IMG/VR virus record: IMGVR_UViG_3300021168_000265
Coordinates: 1 to 32,466 of that record
Length of the DNA stretch: 32,466 nucleotides
Source of the DNA: a virus
Strand: one strand, 5' to 3'
This document shows, one piece after another, positions 16,229 to 24,638 of this stretch (its first letter is position 1; each line of letters starts with the position of its first letter). Under the pieces are notes generated by a model. That model had not been told where the DNA came from and made no database searches. It worked only from the letters and a program-made list of their open reading frames with translations. A program made the position numbers and the translations under genes.

Positions 16229-17016
16229 TAGTATCTCGCCACGATAGGCGTAATTTGAATGGTAGACAATCGCCTATCCCGTTCTTGTTGCAGGACTCTC
16301 GCCGCAATCAAACCGGGTCTTCCAAGTGTCCCGTCTTTCATTTGGCTCGCCGGATCGCCGTATAATGCCTTGTGAAGGTAGTCTGCCTGATCGTTCCAGC
16401 GCAGCTTGATGGCTCCCCGCTCCGCCGCTGCCATCGAAAGAATGTCGAACCACGAATTCGGAATATAGACGGGCGATTGCTGCAAACTATCCTCGTTGAA
16501 GGGGTGCCTCAACTGATAGGGCAAATACGTAAGAAAGTTTTGCCCCGGTTGCGTACCGAACCAAAACTGATCTCCGAAGCGCGTATACTTGAACGGAATC
16601 CCTCCCGGAATTCCAAGCAAGGGAGCAATCGCTTTTGGCGTGAGATAATCCATCGGATAAGGCACGTTATTCAGCGTGGAAGCTGTTCCGACCGTTGCTC
16701 CCGTCAGGAAAATTACCGGGTCTTCCATCAACGTCACATCGTCGCCCGCATTCAGAAACGCGCTGACTTTGTACTTGTAGTTGCTTCCGCCGATGCCCAG
16801 CCCCGGTCCAATCGTCACCATCGGCGGATTCGGCTGCCGCAATTCCTCGAATGGCATACTCTCGGTGATTTCGCGCAGCGCGTCCCGAATCCATGCCGAA
16901 GGCCGCATTTCGGGATTGGAGTTCGATTCGTTCACGTCTTGGCGATTCTGTAGGTCGGACTGGACCTTGGGGATAAGGTCGCTGATTTTCGCCGTTGATG
17001 CGCCGGGGAGATTCAT
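16228..17016 (-). CDS. Head-tail adaptor / tail accessory factor (gp4-like)
   Basis: About 262 aa from the ATG at 17016, which overlaps the upstream stop as ATGA; a TTG at 17028 would add four residues. The pattern WIRDALREITESMPFEELR near the N-terminus and the C-terminal helix (NSWFDILSMAAAERGAIKLRW ... YLHKALYGDP) resemble P22 gp4-type adaptor proteins, which join the portal to the tail. Known members are shorter (~165 aa); the extra mid-section (GNYKYKVSAFLNAGDDV-like, beta-rich) could be a small insertion domain. Assignment rests on pattern and position. Confidence 0.6.
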   Translation of the reverse strand: MNLPGASTAKISDLIPKVQSDLQNRQDVNESNSNPEMRPSAWIRDALREITESMPFEELRQPNPPMVTIGPGLGIGGSNYKYKVSAFLNAGDDVTLMEDPVIFLTGATVGTASTLNNVPYPMDYLTPKAIAPLLGIPGGIPFKYTRFGDQFWFGTQPGQNFLTYLPYQLRHPFNEDSLQQSPVYIPNSWFDILSMAAAERGAIKLRWNDQADYLHKALYGDPASQMKDGTLGRPGLIAARVLQQERDRRLSTIQITPIVARY

Positions 17017-17453
17017 CCTGCTAGACAAAGCTCCAAATTGCCAGAGGTCGTCGATCCAGTAGTTATCGTCATGGCTGTGATTCCTGGAGCTATCGCACTA
17101 ATGGTCACAGCGCTTAATAAAGGAGATATATATAAGAAGACTCCCCCAACATCCAGATTCAATGCAGCGATTAAACCACCGCCAGTTGGAGTGATGTTTA
17201 TTACAACATTCCCAGAACCTTGACCTCCAAAATTTCTTACGAATACAACAGCCCAAGAAATTACTGGTGCGATAGGAGTAAATCCGGTCAATCCTCCCGC
17301 TGCTACGTTTACATATCCCTGATATTGAACCTCTAGAGCTTTGAAGTTTATGCTCGGAACAACGCGATTCACGATTTGCGCACTCGAAACTATATCGCTA
17401 ACCGAAAGCGTCGCTCCTGCAGTAACTATACTCGTCGGATTGGGAAGCGCCAT
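17013..17453 (-). CDS. Small beta-rich virion protein, paralogue of the next
   Basis: 146 aa. GAGGAG lies just before the ATG at 17453. The protein lacks charged residues and is rich in Val/Ile/Thr/Gly. The segment VFVRNFGGQGSGNVVINI ... LNLDVGGVFLYISPL lines up with AFVKNLDAAANLTVAWT ... LLVPGGVFIYLQPT in the adjacent 131-aa protein, so the two are tandem paralogues. Likely a minor virion component on the capsid or tail; exact role unknown. Confidence 0.65.
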   Translation of the reverse strand: MALPNPTSIVTAGATLSVSDIVSSAQIVNRVVPSINFKALEVQYQGYVNVAAGGLTGFTPIAPVISWAVVFVRNFGGQGSGNVVINITPTGGGLIAALNLDVGGVFLYISPLLSAVTISAIAPGITAMTITTGSTTSGNLELCLAG

Positions 17454-17459
17454 CTCTCC

Positions 17460-17855
17460 TCACTTCGCTACGAAAACTTCCGTGTTGATCGTGCCCGCCG
17501 ATGCCGTCAAGGTCATGGCCGTAAATCCGCCCGCGCCCTCTGTCGGCTGAAGATAGATAAACACACCGCCCGGCACAAGCAAGAACGTGCTCGAACCAGC
17601 CGCACCTACAGCCGTCCACGCAACGGTCAGATTTGCCGCCGCGTCCAGATTCTTCACAAACGCGCACCAGCACGTCGCCGCTGGCAGTGTGACCGCCGAA
17701 CCTGCCGCCAACGCTTGAAAGAACGGGTCGTAGAATACAACCGTTCCGGCGAGCGTTGGGTTATTCAGGTTGCGCGTGACGATGGTCGCGCTCGGCGAAA
17801 GCGTCGTGTCTGTCGCGCTGAGCGTGGCGTTCAAAAGAACGGAGATATTCGGCAC
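17460..17855 (-). CDS. Small beta-rich virion protein
   Basis: 131 aa with a GTG start at 17855, preceded by AGGAGG at 4 nt. Beta-rich with the PGGVFIYLQPTEGAGGF motif shared with the 146-aa paralogue 6 bp downstream. Similar small proteins are common among the tail genes of environmental podoviruses, without a defined function. Confidence 0.7.
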   Translation of the reverse strand: MPNISVLLNATLSATDTTLSPSATIVTRNLNNPTLAGTVVFYDPFFQALAAGSAVTLPAATCWCAFVKNLDAAANLTVAWTAVGAAGSSTFLLVPGGVFIYLQPTEGAGGFTAMTLTASAGTINTEVFVAK

Positions 17856-17863
17856 TTCGCCTC

Positions 17864-18214
17864 CTAAATTACCACGACATTATAATCCGCTGTCGCAGTC
17901 GTGCAGCGCAGTGTGATCGTGGTTTTTGTCCACGCGGTTACGCTGGAACGGTACAACAATCCGCCGTTGTTCGTATCCTGCGCCGCAATCGTGATCGGAA
18001 TTCTGCCTAAACTGTGGGTGATGGTGAAATCCGTGTTCGCCGCTCCCGGAGTCGTCCCGCTCGCTTTCCAGCACTGGATATTTCTTCCAGGTTCTTTGTT
18101 TGTCATCGTGTCGCCGAAGCTGACATTTCCTGCGAGCACTCGCGAATGGTTGATCATCCAGTCATGCAAGCCCTTCAACGTCAGATTCGAGAGTACGATG
18201 CGTTGGGCTTTCAA
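17864..18214 (-). CDS. Small tail-associated beta protein
   Basis: 116 aa from a TTG at 18214 (TTGA overlap with the upstream stop, AGGGGAA about 5-7 nt before). A GTG at 18244 would give 126 aa but has no ribosome binding site. The C-terminal half (TDFTITHSLGRIPITIAAQD ... GLLYRSSVTAWTKTTITL) is the 'H-x-LGR-x-P' beta motif found at the end of many phage tail proteins. Probably a minor tail component. Confidence 0.65.
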   Translation of the reverse strand: MKAQRIVLSNLTLKGLHDWMINHSRVLAGNVSFGDTMTNKEPGRNIQCWKASGTTPGAANTDFTITHSLGRIPITIAAQDTNNGGLLYRSSVTAWTKTTITLRCTTATADYNVVVI

Positions 18215-18684
18215 GCGTATTCCCCTGTCTCTACTCGTCCGCACAGCAGAACTTTAGCAATCGAAAGAGGTCCGGCTCCAGCCGCCCGCGTGATCATCAA
18301 CTGAATGTTTTGCGCTGAAAGAGAAATCCCCACGAATATCGTCATCAACTTCCCCGTCGCCAGAGCGTTGCCCATCTGAACAACTTGCATCGAGCCTTGT
18401 CCGGTCAGACCTCCCACCACCTGATTGTCCTGCGTTCCCGTCAACGTGAAGACAGCCGTGACCAGTCCCAAGTCCCGATAGGTCACAATGACCCGGCTGA
18501 TCGTCGGCGTCCTGCCCTGCATGACATCCTCGACCTTGAACGCATAAAACGAACTAGCAAGCGGATCGTTATAGCCTCCCGCTGGGTCGAAAGCGTAGAA
18601 CCCGATGATGCCCGTGACGGCGTTCTGCATCGGGTAGAGCGTGAGTCTGCTTGTTGTTGCGACGCCACCCGTCGATTGCGCCAC
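18211..18684 (-). CDS. Beta-rich virion protein
   Basis: 157 aa with a GTG start at 18684 and GAGGAG 6 nt upstream. Regular alternating hydrophobic pattern (TISRVIVTYRDLGLVTAVFTL, KLMTIFVGISLSAQNIQLMI) suggests a beta-sandwich. Situated between the gp10-like tail protein and small tail proteins, so probably a tail component. Family not recognised. Confidence 0.65.
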   Translation of the reverse strand: MAQSTGGVATTSRLTLYPMQNAVTGIIGFYAFDPAGGYNDPLASSFYAFKVEDVMQGRTPTISRVIVTYRDLGLVTAVFTLTGTQDNQVVGGLTGQGSMQVVQMGNALATGKLMTIFVGISLSAQNIQLMITRAAGAGPLSIAKVLLCGRVETGEYA

Positions 18685-18698
18685 GCATCACTCCTCAC

Positions 18699-20036
18699 TC
18701 AATTCGGATTCCCGCCACGGAATGGACCTCGACCAACTCCGCCCCCTCCGCTGCCACTCCCGCTACTGCCGCCCCCAGTAACACCCGTTCCTACCGGCTG
18801 CGCTCCGATAGGCAGGCTCCCTAGCGTGCCTGTCCATACTTCTTCACATCGGCCCGTCTGAAGAAGTCCCGGCGTATCGAACGCCATCCAGTTCTTGTCT
18901 TCGATGGAGTACCAATAGTGTCGCGTGAACGTCGTCAGAGGAATCGAAATCCTGTAGGTCAAGTAAACGTAGCCAAGTCTCTCCGTGGGAACGATGGCCG
19001 CTGTAGGAACTCCGCTCGTCAAAGCCAAGTCCGCCATGATCGCGTCTCGAGCTTTCCCTCCAATCGCCTCGAAACTCGCCACGCCCATTTGATAGATTTG
19101 CTCAACCGAGATGAAGCACACGATGGAACCGTAACTGTGGATCGACCAGGAGTAGACGTTGCCGATTCCATGATTGGACGCCCAGAGATGATCGAACTGA
19201 AACGGTACGAGAGAACTTCCCGTTGGCGTAAAGAACGTGATTCCATTGGTGCGGAACAGGTAGCCGCTGACACCAATCGTGACAAGTCCCGTGATGGCGT
19301 CCGGCACATCGAGGAAATCGTTCTCTCCCGCGCTGGTATTGGACGCGAAATCCCACTGCGTTGGTATTCCGTTTGCGCTCCACCATAGACGGTTTGGGAA
19401 ACTGTAGATGGTTCCGTTGGGATTATCGAGAAGCGAAATGTTGGCGAGCAAGAGTTGGTTGTTCAACTCTCCGAGAAATAATCCCCCAAACGAAAGCGGA
19501 CCCGTGGAACCCGGCACGATGGTCGGCGCATCCGCTGTCGCTATCGCCGCAACCGAAGTTGCGCCGGGCGCACCGGAATTAGAAGCTGTGGGCGACGTAG
19601 CGATGCCGTCCCACGACGAGAGAAACGTTCCTCCGTTCGTGTAGTAAAGAACGTTGGCGAATGCCTGATACGCGACAGGATTCCCAGCAACCAGATTCGG
19701 ACCGCCGAGAATCGACCACGGCGACAGCGCACCAGGAGGAAGTCCCGAGGGAGCTAGTTGCCACAGCCCGCGCGTATTCCAGCCTACAGTGTGTGTAACG
19801 GAATTTACGTCGTTGAAACTATAAAGACCGAGCGCCGGGTTGATGGCATCCATTCCGGCGTACTGGAGCGCGAAACTCGCACGCGACCGAAGCTCTTTGT
19901 TTCTGATTTGGAAATTGTTTGCGAAAGGAGTGCAATTGTCAGGAATTTCGGTCTCAGGCTCCTGGACGTTGAGGCCTCCGTCGAAGCCTTTGTAAGTTAT
20001 TTCGAAGTATCCAGCCTTGCCCCATTGAATCGACAC
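18699..20036 (-). CDS. Tail nozzle / DNA-stabilisation protein (gp10-like)
   Basis: 445 aa with a GTG start at 20036 and GAGGGG upstream. The N-terminus FDGGLNVQEPETEIPDNC followed by FANNFQIRNKELRSR is the typical opening of P22 gp10-like packaged-DNA stabilisation or tail proteins, in which a beta-propeller forms the tail nozzle. Repeated blades are suggested by SPFLSS/SWDG and LWWSANGIPTQWDF motifs. The last ~35 residues are a Gly/Ser low-complexity tail (GGGSSGSGSGGGGVGRGP), unusual for the family. It helps define the particle as short-tailed. Confidence 0.65.
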   Translation of the reverse strand: MSIQWGKAGYFEITYKGFDGGLNVQEPETEIPDNCTPFANNFQIRNKELRSRASFALQYAGMDAINPALGLYSFNDVNSVTHTVGWNTRGLWQLAPSGLPPGALSPWSILGGPNLVAGNPVAYQAFANVLYYTNGGTFLSSWDGIATSPTASNSGAPGATSVAAIATADAPTIVPGSTGPLSFGGLFLGELNNQLLLANISLLDNPNGTIYSFPNRLWWSANGIPTQWDFASNTSAGENDFLDVPDAITGLVTIGVSGYLFRTNGITFFTPTGSSLVPFQFDHLWASNHGIGNVYSWSIHSYGSIVCFISVEQIYQMGVASFEAIGGKARDAIMADLALTSGVPTAAIVPTERLGYVYLTYRISIPLTTFTRHYWYSIEDKNWMAFDTPGLLQTGRCEEVWTGTLGSLPIGAQPVGTGVTGGGSSGSGSGGGGVGRGPFRGGNPN

Positions 20037-20045
20037 ATGCGCCCC

Positions 20046-20564
20046 TCAGTTGATCGTGATCTGGAGCGTTCCTGATCCAGTAAATGTATTGATAACGAGT
20101 CCGCGAATCCAAAACACCTTGCCGTATGTGTAAGGTCCGATAGGTGGTGCTGCTGCCGATGTTGGTTTCCACACTAAGTTACCGAATACATCCGTCAGAG
20201 ACAGCGTATCTCCCGCCGCTTGGGGCGACCAAAGAATTTGCTCCGCACGAATCATGTCTAAGTACGCGGCTGGCGTGAGCATGTTCCCCGTTGCCCCCGT
20301 GTTCGCCAACCCTCGATTCTTCATTTGGTTCTGAAGCAAGACCGTCGTCGCGCTCGGAACGTTTACCACACGATAGCCGCCTGCATAGTTTCCAATCGTC
20401 CCGCCCTGCAAGCTGATTGCCTGCCCGCTCGAACCCACCGCAAATCCGTGCGCCGCGCTCGTGACCAGCAACGACTCGCCTTGATTGACGATGCTCGTCA
20501 AGGCAAGCGTAGTCGCCGCATCAGCGGCTACGAAACTCCAGGGATTAGCGGCTATTTGAGCCAT
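20046..20564 (-). CDS. Virion protein of unknown role
   Basis: 172 aa, ATG at 20564, 6 nt after the upstream stop. Beta-rich without a signal peptide. Contains SLLVTSAAHGFAVGSSGQA and GYRVVNVPSATTVLL, a pattern seen in phage baseplate or tail-associated beta domains, and a C-terminus ending GSGTLQITIN. Role inferred only from context. Confidence 0.6.
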   Translation of the reverse strand: MAQIAANPWSFVAADAATTLALTSIVNQGESLLVTSAAHGFAVGSSGQAISLQGGTIGNYAGGYRVVNVPSATTVLLQNQMKNRGLANTGATGNMLTPAAYLDMIRAEQILWSPQAAGDTLSLTDVFGNLVWKPTSAAAPPIGPYTYGKVFWIRGLVINTFTGSGTLQITIN

Positions 20565-20570
20565 AGGAAC

Positions 20571-21494
20571 TCAGTCGTAATTGAACGCACAACTTAGCGT
20601 CATTCCAATAATGTCTATCGTCGTAGCCGCTCCCACATTGAAATCCATCTCGATGGCGACCAGCGTATTCGGAGTAACGATGAAACCGCGATTTGCTATC
20701 GGCACCGGAATGGGCGTCGTGTACGCCTGCGCATTTGTCGCCGTTTGCAAGTTGTTGGTCGCCTGAGCGATCAATGTCGTGACTGTTGGAGCCGTGAGAT
20801 TCGGATACTGGACCGCAAACATTCCAATTGTCGGAACGGTCAGGTTCGCTCCGGTAATTAGGTAAGTCACCTGCAAGGCCGTCAGAGAAATTCCCTTGGG
20901 TCTCGCCACCGTCACGGGCGTCAGTTGCGATAGCCCTGTGAACGGAGGGCGTCCGCTCACGTCGGCTGGAGTCGTGAATATGTTCTGCGTGATGGGAGCG
21001 CCGCCCGTAGCCGCCCCGGTATGCGCGTTGGCGAGCTTATTCACGGTGATGTGCGTGGCGTCAGGGATGGCGGTGATCTGCGCGAACTCCTGAACTCCGC
21101 TCGCTACCGTATCGACCGTGACGAATGAACCAACTGTGAATCCGACGCTGGAAAAAACGGCTAGGTTTACAGCAGACCCGGCGACAGAACTTGACGTCAT
21201 CAGGGTAATCGGGTTCCCCACTGAAAGACCCTGCGCTCCTCCGGCACGCGCCGAACCGAAGAACTCTTGAACATCATCCTGCGAACCTGTGCGGAAGATC
21301 AGACCTGTAACACCAGCAAAAACTACAACAGCGCCAGCGGCAGCCGCGTAGTGAAGCGAAAACTCGCCCGTCGCAATCTTCGTGATCGTGAATGCGGTCG
21401 CCCCGGTATTGACAATATCAGCGCCGGGCGCGAGAGGAATCAGGCCATCAAATGAAGGGGTATCGGACTCTAGGCTCGCTCTGGTACGGGACAT
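20571..21494 (-). CDS. Beta-rich structural protein
   Basis: 307 aa. GGGAGGAG lies 7 nt before the ATG at 21494. Ala/Gly/Thr/Val-rich, with a central section (GFTVGSFVTVDTVASGVQEFAQITAIPDATHITVNKL) of the 'sticky-end' beta type common in phage tail proteins. It could be a tail or head-fibre protein. No catalytic motif seen. Confidence 0.65.
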   Translation of the reverse strand: MSRTRASLESDTPSFDGLIPLAPGADIVNTGATAFTITKIATGEFSLHYAAAAGAVVVFAGVTGLIFRTGSQDDVQEFFGSARAGGAQGLSVGNPITLMTSSSVAGSAVNLAVFSSVGFTVGSFVTVDTVASGVQEFAQITAIPDATHITVNKLANAHTGAATGGAPITQNIFTTPADVSGRPPFTGLSQLTPVTVARPKGISLTALQVTYLITGANLTVPTIGMFAVQYPNLTAPTVTTLIAQATNNLQTATNAQAYTTPIPVPIANRGFIVTPNTLVAIEMDFNVGAATTIDIIGMTLSCAFNYD

Positions 21495-21558
21495 TCGTTT
21501 TCTCCTCCCACCGGGTCAATACTTCGCACCGGCACATGGGTTCGTTGAGGATCAATTA

Positions 21559-21825
21559 CTAATAAACTCCGCTGCTGGCTGGCAGCGTTTCTATTTGAAG
21601 AGCAGGATCAACTGGATTGATGAGCTTAGGTTCAGGTACGCGCTCCTGTCGGTCGCGCCCTACTTCCTTCGCCCACGCCAGTTCCAGACTCCCGTTAATC
21701 GCGCCGTCGATGGAACAGTACAGCCTGCATACCAACCTGCCGTTGTCCCATTCCATATCGTCAATGGGAGCTTTGCGCTGACATCTCATGCAGGTAAAGT
21801 AAGGTCCGAGTTGACGTAAGATCAT
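21559..21825 (-). CDS. Small zinc-ribbon-like protein
   Basis: 88 aa. The ATG overlaps the upstream stop as ATGA (21822-21825). Residues 10-37 read FTCMRCQRKAP ... NGRLVCRLYC, a CxxC ... CxxxC metal-binding ribbon. The C-terminus is Pro-rich and polar. Similar small zinc ribbons occur after capsid genes in environmental phages; function unknown. Confidence 0.6.
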   Translation of the reverse strand: MILRQLGPYFTCMRCQRKAPIDDMEWDNGRLVCRLYCSIDGAINGSLELAWAKEVGRDRQERVPEPKLINPVDPALQIETLPASSGVY

Positions 21826-22100
21826 TCGCCCGCCGCCTCTGCCTTCTCTTCCGGCTGTGGTTCGACCTTCGCTGGCTCCTCTTGCTCAGGAACCTTCTCC
21901 GGCTGCGGGATAGGCACCGGCGCTACCGTTGCATCCTGGAATTCGGCTGAGTTGATGCCCTGAAGCCGCGACAAGTGCATCGCCAAATAGTCTCTAGCCT
22001 CCTGGTGGCTGGCGAAATCTCCCGCCGTTGAGCAAGAGCACTCCGCATGGTAGGGACGATTTTCAACTTTTCCGAACGTGATCTTCGCTACGTGGTGCAT
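21822..22100 (-). CDS. Small protein with CSC motif and acidic Pro/Glu-rich tail
   Basis: 92 aa. The ATG at 22100 is 3 nt after the upstream TGA. Residues 1-45 contain YHAECSCSTAGDFASHQEA and a short helix; the last ~35 residues are Pro/Glu/Lys repeats (PEKVPEQEEPAKVEPQPEEK), probably disordered. Not recognised. Confidence 0.6.
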   Translation of the reverse strand: MHHVAKITFGKVENRPYHAECSCSTAGDFASHQEARDYLAMHLSRLQGINSAEFQDATVAPVPIPQPEKVPEQEEPAKVEPQPEEKAEAAGE

Positions 22101-22103
22101 AGG

Positions 22104-22349
22104 TCAACTCGCAATCGTTGGCAGTCCAGTGCCCGGATGCAGAATCTTTCCCTGATTCGCGTCAATGTATTTTCGGATCACGTCCTTCGCCGCTTCCATC
22201 ATTCCGAAACAGATCACCGCGTTCTGGATCGGCCCTGTGACGTTGAGCGCCCCAGTCACCTGATCGAACGTGATGACCAGTTGCAGCGCCGTCACAGCCA
22301 TCGGCGGGACGCCCGCATCCTTCCGCGTTGGATTACCGTTTTCAGCCAT
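22104..22349 (-). CDS. Small conserved-type phage protein after the capsid gene
   Basis: 81 aa, ATG at 22349 with AAGGTAA upstream. Core TALQLVITFDQVTGALNVTGPIQ then AVICFGMMEAAKDVIRKYI: a beta hairpin followed by an amphipathic helix. This pattern is common in small proteins of environmental phages but has no known role. Confidence 0.6.
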   Translation of the reverse strand: MAENGNPTRKDAGVPPMAVTALQLVITFDQVTGALNVTGPIQNAVICFGMMEAAKDVIRKYIDANQGKILHPGTGLPTIAS

Positions 22350-22366
22350 GTTGTTACCTTAATCCT

Positions 22367-23314
22367 CTACGGCCCGAAGCTGCCGAACGTTCCGTACCAG
22401 GTCGTAGCTCCCACGGAAAATCTCTGCGTGCTCAAGAACAGCAACACCTGCGTCGCAAAGTCGTCGTCAGTCTGCGCCATGATCGGCTCGCGTTCGTAGA
22501 ATTTCATCTGATGGCCCTCTTTCTCGGCAATCAGGAACCATGCGCTCGCGCTCGTCAAGTAGTTCAATTCCAGACCTTGCAGGTTATCGGCTTGCAGCGC
22601 ATTCAGTTCGTTGTCGTTGGTGTAGGGCTTTCCCGGAGAACCGAGAATCTCGCGCACGATCCAGCGCAACTCGGGCGGATGAATCAAGTGCCGTGGCTGT
22701 ACGTGAACGGGGATGCCGCGTCCATCGGGCATTCTCGTAAAAATGTTGATGGCCTGCTGTAGCGCCGTGAAACTCAGGTCCGCGTCCGGGTTCGGACGAT
22801 TGGGATATGTTCCGCTCGACGTGATGATGTTTGATATGCCGGGCGCCAAGTTCGTTGCTTCCGCGCCGCCTAGCAACGGCTGCGACGTGTTGAATAGCGA
22901 GATTCCAGTATTCGTCAGCAGCGTCGTGCCGCCCAGATTGAAGATCGACGCCGACACGGCTTCGCGTCCGAACAGCGCCGAACGTCCATGCGCCTTCGGT
23001 ATTTGCCGGATGATGCCGTACTTGTCGTCGGCGATCAGTTGCCGCGTGGCCTGCGAAAGAAGCCCGTACTGGAGATGCACGTACTTCTTCGTTCCGCCCT
23101 GCACGATGCCGTCCGCAATCGGTCGCGTCCCTTCCGGCATTTCCGGCATCGGGCCGGTCCCGGACAATTCGTAGTCGATCTCATACGCATCTTCCGAAGT
23201 CATCTCGTTCAGGTAGTGCGTGTACTGCGGGGAGCGTTGCTTAAGATCGAAGAATTGCACGAAAATATGACGCATCCCAGGAGCCAGCAGTGGCGGGAAG
23301 TTTGCGCGGCTCAT
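22367..23314 (-). CDS. Major capsid protein
   Basis: 315 aa (321 if it starts at ATT 23332). It is the expected gene after scaffold and decoration candidates, and the sequence matches HK97-fold capsid proteins of Mu-type and podovirus heads: GGTKKYVHLQYGLLSQATRQ, IADDKYGIIRQIPKAHGRSA, ASIFNLGGTTL, the segment PDADLSFTALQQAINIF and the C-terminal PIMAQTDDDFATQVLLFLS. The ATG at 23314 has no nearby ribosome binding site, whereas a perfect AGGAGG sits 7 nt before an in-frame ATT six codons upstream. I kept the ATG as the conservative start. It should self-assemble into the icosahedral shell on the scaffold. Confidence 0.85.
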   Translation of the reverse strand: MSRANFPPLLAPGMRHIFVQFFDLKQRSPQYTHYLNEMTSEDAYEIDYELSGTGPMPEMPEGTRPIADGIVQGGTKKYVHLQYGLLSQATRQLIADDKYGIIRQIPKAHGRSALFGREAVSASIFNLGGTTLLTNTGISLFNTSQPLLGGAEATNLAPGISNIITSSGTYPNRPNPDADLSFTALQQAINIFTRMPDGRGIPVHVQPRHLIHPPELRWIVREILGSPGKPYTNDNELNALQADNLQGLELNYLTSASAWFLIAEKEGHQMKFYEREPIMAQTDDDFATQVLLFLSTQRFSVGATTWYGTFGSFGP

Positions 23315-23329
23315 TTGCGTATTGAATGG

Positions 23330-23345
23330 AATTTTTCTACCTCCT
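23330..23345 (-). promoter_or_regulatory. AGGAGG ribosome binding site placed for an ATT start of the capsid gene
   Basis: AGGAGG occupies 23345-23340 on the minus strand. It is 7 nt from the ATT codon at 23332-23330, ideal spacing, but 25 nt from the ATG at 23314. No ATG, GTG or TTG lies in frame between the upstream TAA and the ATT. Confidence 0.55.
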
Positions 23346-23378
23346 GTGGCTGCTAATTATTTTTAGTCAGTCCACTTA

Positions 23379-23996
23379 TCACGCGAACAATTGCGCTGCG
23401 CCGTTTTGGATCGTGAAGAACACATGGCCGCCAACAGTGCCGATCGCTTCAAGCGGAGAAATGGCAACGATGTTCACCGTGTTGGTCTTGTTGGTATCCA
23501 CAAACCAGAAGTTATTGCCGGGGTCTTTCGTCAAACCAGCGAGCGTTCCGACTTGAGTTTGAGCCGTCGCCACCGGAGTGTTCGTCGCGCTCGTTCCCAA
23601 CTTGGCGATAAACACCGTGCCTGGTGCGGCAAGCCAGAAACGCAAGCGGCCATCAGACATGGGAACCATAGGCGGGGTAATAACTGCTGACGCCTGATTA
23701 GGATTCGCCGCAAAATTCCCGACGACGGAACCAATTCCCAAGATCGGCGAGAATCCTACAGGAGCGCCGCTGCCCGTTGCGCCGAGGTTGTTGCCAGCCT
23801 CCATCGCTATACCGGCGATTCCTTGCACAACTGTCGCGCCATCCCACGCTTGCAGCCCGCCGTCCGCAGCCTTGACTTGCACAGGCGTGCCAATAACGAA
23901 GGTCTGTCCAGCTTCTTCGATTTGATAGCCGACAGCGAAACTCACAGCCCCGCCGAGATTCTGTACTGGAAAAATTGCATCCGCGAAATTACTCAC
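23379..23996 (-). CDS. Capsid decoration/cement protein candidate
   Basis: 205 aa with a GTG start at 23996 and AGGGGG upstream. Gly/Ala/Val/Thr-rich and beta-like (GTPVQVKAADGGLQAWDGA, GRLRFWLAAPGTVFIAKL, HVFFTIQNGAAQLFA). The 'G-x-P-V-x-V-K-A-x-D-G' opening is typical of DUF2190-like head decoration proteins, which are usually encoded beside the capsid gene as here. It ends about 65 bp before the capsid start. Confidence 0.6.
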   Translation of the reverse strand: MSNFADAIFPVQNLGGAVSFAVGYQIEEAGQTFVIGTPVQVKAADGGLQAWDGATVVQGIAGIAMEAGNNLGATGSGAPVGFSPILGIGSVVGNFAANPNQASAVITPPMVPMSDGRLRFWLAAPGTVFIAKLGTSATNTPVATAQTQVGTLAGLTKDPGNNFWFVDTNKTNTVNIVAISPLEAIGTVGGHVFFTIQNGAAQLFA

Positions 23997-24002
23997 GAGA
24001 CT

Positions 24003-24638
24003 TTACCCCCTCGTTTTGTTGATCGAATCCTTTGACACCACACTCGCGTTCCCGCGAATCTGCCCGTCAGCTAAATCCTTTGCCGCGTCGCTCACTACTG
24101 CCCGTGCGCGGATGTCCTCAATCGGCTCGTCGGTAACCGTCGTTCTCACGCCGGGTATCAGACTTTGCACGCCCATGACTGTCCCGTCGTCGCCCATCGC
24201 TTTGCCGCGCGGGTTCATCATCATAATGGCCTGTAGTTGCTGGCTCTTGCGAATCTCCAACCAACGTTGCTTGGGAACTTTCATCAGTCGCAAGTCGCCG
24301 TTGCGAATTTCGTTCGAGAAGCCCTTGTCGTCCTTGCCCTTAATCACGTCGTCCACGGCCATCTGTACGTCTTTGGTCGTGGCGTATTCAAATCCCACGG
24401 CACGCAAGCGGTCAACGCGCTCGTGATAAGGGTTCTGCCCCAGACGGTCGAACGCCCAGAAGTATTCCATCTCCCGGTTCAAGCGTTTCTGGATTTGCCC
24501 AGCCATTGGAACGTGCAGAGGTCTTGCGGTGATCGAAGGATTGAAGAGTGCGTCCGCTTCTTCGTTCTGCCCCGGACGGTACGATGGAGCCGCTTCCCGG
24601 AATTGCTGGACGAATGAGGCCGGTAGTTCCCCTGCCAT
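24003..24638 (-). CDS. Virion morphogenesis protein of unknown function
   Basis: 211 aa; the ATG overlaps the upstream stop as TGATG. Mostly helical and charged, with KVPKQRWLEIRKSQQLQA followed by MMMNPRGKAMG. No enzymatic motif. It lies between the scaffold candidate and the decoration candidate, so a head-assembly role is likely but unproven. Confidence 0.6.
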   Translation of the reverse strand: MAGELPASFVQQFREAAPSYRPGQNEEADALFNPSITARPLHVPMAGQIQKRLNREMEYFWAFDRLGQNPYHERVDRLRAVGFEYATTKDVQMAVDDVIKGKDDKGFSNEIRNGDLRLMKVPKQRWLEIRKSQQLQAIMMMNPRGKAMGDDGTVMGVQSLIPGVRTTVTDEPIEDIRARAVVSDAAKDLADGQIRGNASVVSKDSINKTRG

